Shown: positions 1-11,697 of the stretch, in pieces
How positions within the stretch are numbered: position 1 is the stretch's first letter
Layout: the number at the start of each line of letters is the position of its first letter
NCBI GenBank assembly: GCA_026419785.1
Contig: JAODTK010005567.1
Location: 124,001-188,000, forward strand
Length of the DNA stretch: 64,000 bases
DNA from: Sclerodactyla briareus
Taxonomy: Eukaryota; Echinodermata; Holothuroidea; Dendrochirotida; Sclerodactylidae
Direction: 5' to 3'
Position numbers and translations under genes: made by a program
Notes under the pieces: model-generated
What the model was told of the DNA's origin: nothing
The model's input: only the letters and a program-made list of their open reading frames with translations
Database searches by the model: none

Positions 1-690
1 CGACTACCGGAACCCTCGTCCTCATCTTTCATATGGGCCTTCAAGTTCAAACATTCCTTTCAGACACACCCGCATTGTCCCGTAGCTATCGTATATGCAA
101 TAGTTTATTTGGTGTACAAAGCAGCGTCTGTGTAGGTTAGTGCAAGTACGGGAAAAATCGCAAGTCCGCGAGTTTCGTTTTGTTTGTGTTCCATGGTAGC
201 TAAAGTCAGTTCAGTGGGGATTACTACGCAGGAATCTAACGCATGTTCCCTACTCAGCACTCAAGGGTATAGACGATATTTTCACCATCGCTATAGCATC
301 ACATCCTATTTTCTAAACTGCCACACCCGTTTGAAAACAAAACCAATGGATCTCCTGCTTCACGTGAAATTCGTCGAAGTTTTGGGCTAGTAGGATGTGT
401 AATTGTTCGTCAGGAAAGTTCCAAAAGATCGTTCTGCACACTGCCAATTGATGTCATATCATTATGATATCATTATCGTAATCGTGAACAGGCGATTTGG
501 AAGGCACTGTAGTCTATGAGCTACTCGTTGAATAATTTGCAACAACAGTGGACTGCAGCAAATGGGGAGAATATAATCATATGCTGATAGTCAAGAAATG
601 CTCACATGTATGTTGTATAAGTTCACACTGGGACTGTTATGAATTCACATTGGGTCACTAGCACAAGCTATCAAACAAAGGAATGAGAAT
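1..690. other. no recognisable gene
   Basis: Only short chance frames are present on both strands. I see no repeat, RNA gene or conserved protein motif here. Confidence 0.5.
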
Positions 691-692
691 GA

Positions 693-781
693 CATATATA
701 TATATATATATATAATATATATATATATAATATATATATATAGATATATAATATATATATTATATATATATATATATATAG

Positions 782-820
<39 letters not shown>

Positions 821-824
821 ATAT
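693..824. repeat. (AT)n microsatellite, imperfect
   Basis: About 130 bases of alternating A and T, broken by occasional AA, TT or G. The minus-strand frame rich in Tyr and Ile across it is an artefact of the repeat. Confidence 0.95.
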
Positions 825-1011
825 CCTCCTAAAACAGTTGTAGGTTTCCAGCACTGATGATGGATAACGCATCTGATACTTATGATGATCCGGGTACTGT
901 ACAAGTCGGCTGATACTCATTGGGGGGTGAATCATCTATTCTCAAGGCTATGGATAAACCAGCTCATTTGATGTCATGTCTCCTATTTGAGTATGTTATA
1001 GTTGGTGCCTC

Positions 1012-1260
1012 ACTGGGGCGGTCATACACAGTTGGTAGAGCTGAGCTCAACACCCGGGAAATTAGGGTTCGAATCCAGGTCGGGTCATACCGAAGACAAT
1101 GGAAGGTGTATTTGCTGCGTTCTTGTTGGACGCTCAGTACAAGAGATTGGAGCACAGACAACAGGGATAGACTAGTGCATGTTGCCCTCTGCGCGCGTGA
1201 TTACCCCCACCCTCACATTAAAGTCCCAACAGAGGCATTCGCCTTTATTCTCATAATCTA
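1012..1260 (+). mobile_element. tRNA-derived SINE
   Basis: The head looks like a tRNA gene. An A-box-like stretch (CAGTTGGTAGAGC) lies at about 1029-1041 and a perfect B-box core (GGTTCGAATCC) at 1066-1076, which are the internal RNA polymerase III promoter parts. The head continues without a break into a non-tRNA body of about 170 bp containing ACCCTCACATTA, so this is a SINE rather than a functional tRNA. A second copy with the same head-body junction (CATACC-A/G-AAG) and the same ACCCTCACATTA block lies on the minus strand at 36.5 kb. Family name not assigned; exact ends are uncertain. Confidence 0.6.
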
Positions 1261-1384
1261 TTTAACGAATATATTCCTAGCCTGAGGAAATGGCAACCAG
1301 CCCGCGCGTAATCTTCAGTCATCGACATATAGACTGCCGTATAAACTGTGATACTTTCGGCGACAATTTGAGAAATTGTTTTTC

Positions 1385-1402
1385 GGGGGGGGGGGGGGGG
1401 GG
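1385..1402. repeat. G homopolymer (18)
   Basis: Eighteen consecutive G. Length is likely imprecise if the assembly is from long reads. Confidence 0.95.
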
Positions 1403-1469
1403 CTCAATGAAATTTAAAACAGGGAAGCTACTTGTAAACTGTACACGTGTGTTGCGCGCACGTACCTCA

Positions 1470-2935
1470 TAGTACAGTTAAATTGAACTAAGATGGGAGC
1501 CAAATATATTGTTTATATTGGTTGATCGAACTCTCCAAATACAACCATGACTCATGGGCAAGAACAACCCTCACGAATCCATTGAGCACGGTCCACATTT
1601 CCATTAAAACATCAAGTTTCCCATGGACTGTTTGCAGAGACCGATCTCGTTCCCAGACATACTTTTAAGTGGGCCAATGAATAGACTAGCCACATCTATA
1701 TACCGCAATCCCACAGACATCTAACAGTATCCACTACATAGCCTAATAGCCTCCATCCAACAGCTTTATAATAAGTCATGTGAGACATAATGAACCTCCA
1801 AAGCCTATGCTAGCATAGTTACTCGGTGATTGAATTGTAATATTGTGTTTTGAGTTGAGAGGAATGCAATATCCGATAACTATACCTGCACATTTTTTAC
1901 ACTGAAGGCACTTAAGCAGATTATGTGACTTCTGGTAACGACTGCACTCACCTTTTTGCTCTTCTCTACTCCCAGCTAAGCCCCTATTACGGCAACGGTT
2001 CTGTCTGTAATCAAATCATCCTTTGCCCGGCGTTTGTATAAACTTCTGTGATGCATAGGAAATTGATTTGCTTTCCGCCCTATAAACCCTCCTAAAAACC
2101 TGCATGGAGTTGAAATTGTACCTGTTTTTATGGCACTGGCTAAACTACGGCATGGCGACACATCGGAATGAAGGAACGTCGCCCGTTCCTTCCTAATTGA
2201 TATTCATACCCCGCGTTGCGCCTAGAGCAATTGTTGGCACTAGGCATTTCTGCCCCATAGATTTACGTTTCAAATCGTATCAAATTCTCACTCGGGACAC
2301 ACATCTGTCAATCGCCCGAGACCATAGCGCTCTCCACGAAGTATAGGAAGGCTCTCCTTACTGAATGAAACATATACGGATTCACAGATAATCTTTCGTC
2401 GTTAAGGTAGTTCTGACTCGAAGATGAATTTGCTTTTCCTGTAAGATGGCCATTAGCAAATCTTCTGTGGTGTTTTTATAAGCCAAAATCAGCCAACGAC
2501 CAACTGGAATCTGACCAAGCACATGATGGGAATGAAAATTCTCTTCAAGGTGAGCTGCCTGTGAATCCAATTGGGGTGGGAGAAAAAAACTAACTGTTAT
2601 CCTTAGTCTCTACCCTTGTCGTATTTGGGGAACTCGTATGGATAAGATTGTATAAGGGACTTTTTCCTAAGGTAGGGTTCTGGCAGACTGGGTTTAGTAT
2701 TGGAAGACTCAAATTAAATGACCTGTACTCGGATTTCAGAAGTTTACTGTTTGGAGATTGGGTAGAATGGCTAAACTAGTCAAATCCCGGTCCTTAGAAG
2801 AAGACTAAAGGAATAGATGTTCCCTGAAATATCGACAAACCTAAAGATTTCATGTGCTTTACCTAACATTCCGATCTCGCATAAACATTTGTTCCAAAAT
2901 CACAGGTATTAGTGTGTAGAAGTGATTCGAAGAGC
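1470..2935. repeat. Long direct repeat, copy A
   Basis: This stretch aligns along nearly its whole length with 4634-6083 in the same orientation, by eye roughly 80-88% identical with many 1-3 base gaps. Matching anchors include CATCAAGTTTCCCATGGACTG (about 1613 and 4770), a stretch around CGACACATCGGAATGAAGGAACG (2156 and 5284) and GATTGGGTAGAA (2757 and 5898). On the minus strand both copies contain related short frames ending in KQIHLRVRTT (2382-2570 and 5558-5806), so the unit may once have encoded protein on that strand. No family was recognised and no terminal repeats were found. Confidence 0.8.
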
Positions 2936-2959
2936 CTAATAATGATTCTTATAGAAAGA

Positions 2960-3265
2960 AAAGGTCTAAAAAATCCTTCGTTGTCTGAGTGCAGCTTCGT
3001 TTGTTTGTTTTGTTTGTTTTTTTTTCGTTTGGATTCCCCATTAGTTTTGCCGTTTCGTTTTATTATTAAGCTTCAAAAATCTGCTTGGTCTTATACTTGT
3101 TTCTGAGAGTTAGAGTGGTCGTGATGACTGGTATTTAGAATCCTACGTTATTTTTTATGTTGCTTCGGGTATTCGGTGTAGTTGGGGGGCGGGGTTTCAT
3201 TATGCTATAGTATTGATAGTGCAACGAATAGCGGTTGAATTTCAAAAGCGTCTTATATCTGCGTT
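2960..3265. repeat. Dispersed repeat shared with 15.67 kb
   Basis: About 300 bp match 15668-16025 in the same orientation, from a T-rich start (CTTCGTTTG) to GCGTCTTATATCT. Both copies have expanded T runs near the start and a G run near the end (3183-3192 here). Identity is not known; it directly follows long-repeat copy A but is absent after copy B. Confidence 0.75.
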
Positions 3266-4633
3266 AAGTCCTATGGATGGTAGAGCTAAAATCGGAATAT
3301 ATTTGATTGCTTGCAATTGATTTCTAATGATCGTTTGCAGAGAAACCAATCAATAAGAATCATCATGACGTACACACATATCTTTATTGTCATGAATATA
3401 AGTCGCATTCGGCAGGCACGAAACAATTGCCACGTGGAGAAAACAACTCCCTATCGTGTTGGGGTCAGGTCATGTCCATGGCAATGGAGGCAAACAAAGT
3501 CAAAGTTTGAGAGCATGATAACTGTGCAACGAAATTATGTAGAGCTCACTCTCACTCTCGCCATATGCGATAGATTACCTATACCGTTTTGGGGTAAGGA
3601 GGAGTGTCACGATACATTATAATAGCATTAAAGAGCATTCTTTAATTTGCCCAGCGCACAAAGCAAGCACGGATTGTTCTTGTTTTTTACCCTCCCGGAG
3701 TTCATTCTTCGTTATTATTATTATTAGTATTCGTATTATTATTTTGCTTTGGAGGTAAAATGTAGTGCGGTCGCTTTGCTGTAGATACTTTAGCTTCCCG
3801 TGTACCTATTTTTTCGCCCCGTCCAATTTGTTGATATGATGCCGGGTGACATGACAAGTGCTTTGAGAGGCTTAATTGAAATGGGGGATTTACAGCATTG
3901 TGGCCGTTATCCAAATAAGAGTGAGGGAAAGTTGATGGGAGAATGGAGATGATGTATAATAAAACATGATAACACCAAGCGACTGGTGCCTCTAATGCCG
4001 GTTTTTAATTTCCCCAATGTCCATTACAATACGTGTTTCGGGGGCCCTTTATAGTTATGTTGCATCTTCGGCTGGACACATTATCCGGTAAAGCCATGTG
4101 TCAATAGATTGGAATATAGTACATCATGCTGCCTGTATTGCAAACATTATTGTCACTTGGCGAGAGGGCAGAGTTGGCTGGCTGCGGTGCCGACGTGATA
4201 ACACGACTTGAATGTTTAAGTATTGAGGTAGTGCTTGGCCACGCAGCACTGCCGAGCACTTGACAACAATCCTAACCAAACTTGTTCACTACTAGCTAAT
4301 ATTGACGATGCAGTGCATATCTATATCATAGTAGTTGCTGATCCCTGATGTCAATTTTATATTTATAGAAAACACCCACTTTGCGCGGAGTATAGTACCT
4401 CACCTAACTTCACCTCTCTCAGCTTCTCCCACTCAATGTTTAGGTTCGCTGCCGCCCGGACCATCCTCCTCCAGGTACACCTGTCGTAGGCGTCGCTCTC
4501 ATCGGCATTAATCCTTCCACCATGTCTCCTCTCAGGCATTCCTCCCCCTCCTTTTTGTTTGTGGTTACCCTCCTTCCGTTTTCATATACTCCCGTCTTCT
4601 TTCTAAAACTCCTCTGGTCGGAGGACCGCTGTC
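3266..4633. other. no intact gene; short (ATT)n
   Basis: Contains an imperfect ATT repeat at 3711-3744. Around 4385-4640 the minus strand reads, with frameshifts, like the Arg/Trp-rich C-terminal tail of an RTE-type LINE (a DRCTWRRMVRAA stretch), but this is weak. Nothing else recognised. Confidence 0.4.
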
Positions 4634-6083
4634 ATAGTAACAGTAAGCTTGGTAATAAGATGGAGCCCAAATTTTTTCTATATGGGTTTGATAGCGACTC
4701 TCCGAATACCTGATGGATCATGGCAGAACCCTCAACGAATTCAGTGAGCACGCCAGCATTTTCCATTAAAACATCAAGTTTCCCATGGACTGTTGCAGAG
4801 ACCGATCCTCGTTCCCCCCAACATACGGTGGTTAAGTTTGGCCCTTGAAGCAGACTAGCGTCTGACATCTATATGACGCGCACATCTCACACTACAGCCG
4901 TAGTATCCACTACAAAACTAGCCTCAATCCAACAAGCTTTATACAACGTCAGAGGGGAGATTAATGAACACTCCAAAGCCTATGCTAAGCATATTTACTC
5001 GTGATTAAATTATTATTTGTTTTGAGTTGAGAGGAATTGCAATATCTGATAACTATAACCTGCAGATATGTGACTTCTGGTAACGCCTGCACTCTCCTTT
5101 GCTCTGCTCTACTCCCAACTAAGCCCCTATGCTAGCAACGTTCTGCTGTAAATCATCATCACCGGCGTTTATAAAATTTCTGGGATGCAAGGAAATTAAT
5201 TTGCCTTCCGCCGTAAAACCTCAAAAAACTGCATGGAATTGAAATTGTACCTTTTTTATGGAACGGGGCTGAACTACGGCATGGCGACACATCGGAATGA
5301 AGGAACGTCAAACCGTTCCTTTCTAATTGATATTCATACCCATGCGTTGCGCCTATAGCAATTTGGCAACTGTGCATTTCCCCCGAGATTAACGTTATCA
5401 AAGCGTATCACTTCATCAACTCGTGGACAGCACAATCTGTCAAACGCCACGAGACATATCGCTCTCCTACAAGAATAGGGAAGGGCCTCTCGGTAATGAT
5501 GATCTCTCCCACTGACTGACAGACATAATTTTTACTGGAGATGAAACATATACGGATTCACAAATAATCTTCGTCATAAGTAGTTCTGACGCGAAGATGA
5601 ATTTGCTTTCTGAATATGGCCATTAGGCAAATCTTTCTGTTGTTTTTAGGCCTAAAATCAACACAACTACCAACTTGAATTTGACCAAGCGCAGGAAATG
5701 GGGAGAAAATTCTCTTCAAGTAAGCCGCCTGTGACTCCGAGAATAACTGTTGTCCATTACGCTCTATCATTGGTATTTTGGGAAACTCGTATGGATAAGA
5801 TTGCATAAGTACTTGTTCTGAGGATAGGGTACTGGGTTATATATTGAAGACTCAAATTACATGACCTGTATTCGTATTTTCAGCAGTTACTGTTTGGAGA
5901 TTGGGTAGAAATGGCTAGAACTATTCAAGTCCTGTCCTACAGAAGAAGACTAAAGGAAATATGTTCACTAAAAATCCTCAACTAAAAAACATTTATGTGC
6001 TTTACCTAACATTTGATTTCGAATAAACATTTGTTCATGATCAGGCATCGCATTAGAGTGTAAAAGTGATTTGAGCAGGACTA
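4634..6083. repeat. Long direct repeat, copy B
   Basis: Second copy of the 1470-2935 unit, same orientation, offset about 3.16 kb. Copy B is generally shorter at homopolymers. Its minus-strand frames at 5159-5401 and 5558-5806 correspond to the frames of copy A at 1976-2161 and 2382-2570, but stops and frameshifts differ between copies. Homology fades after GTGATTTGAGCAG near 6083. Confidence 0.8.
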
Positions 6084-7342
<1,259 letters not shown>

Positions 7343-8246
7343 GGTTAAATCGTCCAATATTTCCAATTTATGGAACGTTATTAAGAAGTGTAACTATTCG
7401 ATTATAAACAGTATAGTTTGAGGTACGAGTGAGCACCCCGGAGAGTCAATATGAGCCCATCGATTTTACGCTGGGTGCTTATCTACTCTCCCCTAGCTAT
7501 GTAATTGCTCCAAAGTCCTTCTTTTTTTTGTTATACTTCTGAAATCATAATCCTTGTTCATAATGTATTCACATTGCTGATTCTCTTGTACTGCCCGCCT
7601 CCGTCCAAGGAAGACAATCCCATTGCCCCAAGTGTTGATGAGGGGGAATACATTAACCTACATACGGAATACACCGTCATAGCCAGTTGTAAGGTTGAAA
7701 CAATGCGTTGTAAGTATTCTATCCAAACACGATAAACAAATAGTTATACGAATTGCGTTGGCGACAGTATGTTGAGTATCATATTGGTACCAATCGCAAG
7801 TGTAGTACATCAAATCAAACCAGTCTTGCTATCGCACAAAATGGTTCGTGGAATCAATCCTTTATGCGTAGTGACTCATTGCCATTCATACCCAACTTGT
7901 GTAACAAAAGGTGACTTCCAAGATCACCTAAAATCTGGAAATCATTATGAGCAGGCAAGTAGCAGAATAATTATCTTAACACATCAATGTCAGGTGTAGT
8001 TGTTATTGACCCTTTGTAAATTGCTATAGCGAATATCACTTATTGAGTTTGTATAATTAGCCGGAATCCCGGAGTACCGAAACATGAAGCACCCCAAGAC
8101 CTTCGAGACACTAAGTTAGGGAATCTACAGTTGCCAACCAAATCTTTCTTGCATAATGTTGGCAATTTTAAAACCGAACAGAGAGCAACTAAAACAATGA
8201 AGCATGAGAGATCACCACTTAGCAGAGGGGCCCAAGATTCGCCTTT
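7343..8246. other. no gene; one copy of a dispersed repeat
   Basis: The segment 7905-7995 matches the tandem units at 61.25-61.59 kb (shared CAAGATCACCTAAAATCTG and AAGTAGCAGAATAATTA). In all three copies one frame reads DFQDHLKS, suggesting a once-coding origin. The rest has no recognised feature. Confidence 0.5.
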
Positions 8247-8360
8247 GGTGTGTGTGATGTTTGTGTGTTGTGTTGCAAGGGTATGTATGTGTGTGTGTGT
8301 TTGTGTGTTTGTGTGTGCAAGGGTATGTATGTGTGTGTGTGTTTGTGTGTGTGTGTGTGG
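8247..8360. repeat. (GT)n repeat with internal 42-bp duplication
   Basis: GT-rich tract. A 42-bp unit beginning GCAAGGGTATGTATG occurs at 8275 and again at 8317. Frames across it on both strands are repeat artefacts. Confidence 0.9.
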
Positions 8361-8430
8361 TGGTTGGGGTTATTGGTTTTGGTGTCATGTCCCAGGTCTA
8401 TTGAGGTCACCATAGGGTGATCATTTTGTA

Positions 8431-9070
8431 TCTTGGCAACGGAAACCTTTCAGAGCAAGTTTTGTAATGGAATTTTTGTTCGTCTGTGTGAACTACATCG
8501 GGTCACTACTTACCTCATTCGACTCTTTGACCTCTTTTGACTTTGGGTTACCGTGTCGGGGTTTTGTTTTCCGTAATGGACAGACTCGTCTTGTTGCAAC
8601 AAACTAACTGGTCAATTGTACTGACGTACTTAAACACTCCTATCATTCGCTATTCCCCGCTATGTCTTTGTGAAAGGGTGAAACAGCCTCTGACAACACT
8701 GATAAGTTTGAAATCTTTATATATCTTCGCAACCAGCATTTTAGAGGAGTTGGCGTATGGAAATTTTGTTCGGCTGTGCAAACTACATCTAGTGACCGAC
8801 TTTGACGTTTTGACCTCATCTGACCTAATGAACTTTGTGACCTTCTGGTCAGTTCTTCGTAACGAGAGACTCGTCGTGTTGCAACAAACCAATAAGTCGA
8901 TTGCATTGACGTACGAAAACAACAGTCTATCACACATCTATCACACATTCTCTTCAGTTATGTCCTCTGTAAAGGTGAAACACCTAAACACTGTACAGTT
9001 TCATGTTCGACATTGACTTCTCGGCACTGAAACATCCCAGAGGAATAGCGAATAGAGTTTGATCCTCTGT
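8431..9070 (+). repeat. Diverged tandem repeat, period about 292 bp
   Basis: Equivalent landmarks recur: GCAACGGAAACCTTTCAGAG (8438), GCAACCAGCATTTTAGAGG (8729) and GGCACTGAAACATCCCAGAGG (9023). Also TGTGTGAACTACATC (8485) against TGTGCAAACTACATC (8777), and GACAGACTCGTCTTGTTGC (8579) against GAGAGACTCGTCGTGTTGC (8866). About two full units plus the start of a third. Confidence 0.75.
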
Positions 9071-9189
9071 GTGCAACCACTGGGCCCAACCTTTCATGTA
9101 CCCACTCAATAAATAGCTTGGTATTGGATTTGCTATCATCCACTTTGTTCATATTGGTTTCATTCCTGGAGTGCACCAAGCTTTTGAAT

Positions 9190-9695
9190 TATACATATAT
9201 TATTCAACAGTGTATTGTGATTGCTCAATACCAGCATAAGCAGTTAGAAACCCCTTTCGTGGAAGAATTATAAGCACAAGGTATTGCTGGCATGTAACTA
9301 TACCCATCTCACTATGGAATCACAGGTAACTATCATCATCAAGTCTGCGACTAACATCTACGCGATAAAACGTCGTCAAAACTTCCTACGTATTTTTACT
9401 AGTGCATATAGTAAAGCACTTTCACACTACAAAGGGAGAATGCCCTGATTACCGTGTATGTAGTGGATGGCCTGTGAAGCGGGAAATGATTGAAAATCGA
9501 CGGAAAACAGTCAACAACGCTAATGGTTGGAGATTTTTGAACTACATTTCCTAGCTTAATTGTAGATCATTACAACAGCCTAACTTTTCCAATGGACTGG
9601 TTCCACATCACTGCCACTGCCTCTGTTAGTCTCCCTTTGTTTACTCCGGACTACTGTGTGTCGCGACGTGAAGGGCCCGATCGGCTTGCGTAACC
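9190..9695. other. no recognisable gene
   Basis: Nothing supported before the LINE; its untranslated 5' part may begin here. Confidence 0.4.
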
Positions 9696-9699
9696 TTTT

Positions 9700-11697
9700 G
9701 TGCTATAAATCAATAGTGTCCTGTGAACAATGTCCGCCTTTCGAGGGCCAGCTAATATGCCCAACATCAACAGAAGAAATGGTGAGGCAATGTGTTGAAG
9801 AGTGATCAACCCCGTGAACTGATAGTCTCCACTGTAAAAGATGCTGTCACCTCTGCATTAGATCGAGTCACCATCTCCTTGGAGCAACTCGAAGGTCGAA
9901 TCCATGATCTCGAAATCAACTAATGCCAGTCCATGAGGGAATGCAGAGGTGCTTCATCAGAACGGGGACGGCCTAAAAACAGAGCTTAACGATCTCGAAC
10001 AGTACTCCAGAAAGAACTGTTTACGAGTTACTGGTCTCGTGGAAGAACCAAACAAGGCCACGGATGAACTTGATCAGAAATCTCGCGTCAGATAAGCTCG
10101 ACATCAACATCTCTCCAAGTGATATTGACCAGGAGTCACCGCAACGGGACAGTCAGTGGGCGAGGATATCGAGGCATAATAGTTAAATTCACCAACTACA
10201 GCTCTCGGTCCAAGTTCATCAGATCCCGTAGGAAGCTCAAGTCAACTGGTATGGGCACGTCAAGGTATCGGCATGCTGGACTCCCGACAGGAGAATCTTC
10301 GCCTTGGTAAGAAATCAAGATGGTGTTGAACCAGGAGAACATTAGATCTCTGAGAGAACTCCAGTCGCTGTGAGGCTCTGCTATGTATACTACATTTCGT
10401 GGCTACATCATTAAGGAAGCTGTGCAGTGTGTCTATTGAACCTACTGGATACCTAATCCCGCTTGAAATTGGCTTTCCATTTTCCTATTATTTGCGTGAG
10501 TTGTTTGTTCATTTATATTTTTTTTTTTTTTTTTTTTTTTGTTGTTGTTTGTGATATCTGAACTCTGTCGATGACCGTTCACCCAGCAATCGAAACGAAG
10601 TTTTTCATCTCAACAGTCATTTTCCTAAGTGATCAGAGAAGTGACTGAAAACAACCGTCCCTCTTTGAAGAGGTGCCTCAATGAGAGAAATATTAATAAT
10701 TTTACTCATGCATTAAGCAGCTATGACTGGGATTGGCTGTATGATATCACTGATGTTAATTGTGCATATAAAAGTTTTGCTGAGGTAATTTCTGCAGAGT
10801 TTGACAAGCACTGTTCTTTAAAACCTTCTAGAAGACCAAATACATATGTAACTGCTCTCTTTGGATTACTGGTGGCCTGATTCGTTTCTTTAAATAACTG
10901 AGAAGATCACCTTTACCACCTCTATATTAGAAACCCGACAGCCTACACAGGCGTAAATTTTCTTCTTACAGGAATGTACTTACCACCTCACTCAAAATAG
11001 CAAAAACTTCATATTATAAAGAAGTATTAAGTAATAATAAGTCTAACTCCGCAAAGCTATGGCAACATATTAATCGCTTGATTAAGCCGAAGAACTACCA
11101 TAATTATATTACTAACATTTGTTATGACAACAACATGTCCTCAACTACTTCTTCTGATATTGCTTTTTTTTTTTCATGTTGAACCGAAGCTCGCAAAGCC
11201 GAATACCCGATGTGAGAACATTTGAGCAATTCTCTTCCAGACTATAACATCCATAATCGTTATTCCTTTCTCCAACTAATCCCTCCCGAAACTAGTTGAT
11301 GTTAAGGCAAACTTCGTACCCTTACGTCGAGTGGTGTTGACAAAGTTCCCATGAGTATTGGGGTGTTTTTAGACCTTTCTAAGGCATTTGATACCGTAAA
11401 CCACAATATTCTTTTAAGTAAGCTGTATCATTACGGTATTCGTGGCGTTGCAACAATTGGGTCAGTAGGATGTTACCTCATGATGGAAGCAATTTGTTTA
11501 CGATTAATGGCCATGCTACTCTCAGAGGCTATTACATGTGGTGTTCCCCAGGGTTCTGGTTGGGCCCCCTCTGTTTTTTATGGTATATCATAATTTCGCT
11601 GTGTTTGATAAGTAAGTTTGTCGGTTGCAGATGATACTAGTATTTTTATCAAGTCTGACAGATCATTTACATACTGCCAAATATTTAAACCACGGAG
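9700..11697 (+). mobile_element. Outer LINE, 5' part: ORF1 and N-half of RT (broken)
   Basis: A non-LTR retrotransposon of the CR1/L2/Jockey group, decayed by many frameshifts. ORF1 (about 9700-10370) resembles L1-type ORF1 RNA-binding proteins: LEQYSRKNCLRVTG at 9993-10034, then RSHRNG and IIVKFTNYSSRSKFIRSRRK near 10130-10235. The apurinic endonuclease expected next is missing; a T tract lies at about 10519-10540. The reverse transcriptase starts around 10629 (residues ENNRPSLKRCLNERNINNF), reaches an S-S-G-V-D-K-V-P block at 11325-11350, then jumps to the motif-A region LDLSKAFDTVNHNILLSK (11372-11425), so the segment between them is deleted. GVPQGS (motif B) is at 11539-11556 and the catalytic ADDTSIFIKSD (motif C) at 11628-11660. 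The element is cut just after motif C and resumes at 13946. Confidence 0.85.

Noticed and set aside
1015-1088. Functional tRNA gene
   Set aside because: A and B boxes are present but the sequence runs on into a SINE body and a cloverleaf with paired acceptor ends is not evident.
8643-8948. Overlapping 95- and 101-residue minus frames
   Set aside because: They lie on the 292-bp tandem repeat and repeat its structure in two frames.
8247-8990. Regularly repeated short blocks that might suggest a CRISPR array
   Set aside because: The repeats are a GT microsatellite and a 292-bp diverged tandem repeat in a eukaryotic genome; no short identical repeats with unique spacers.
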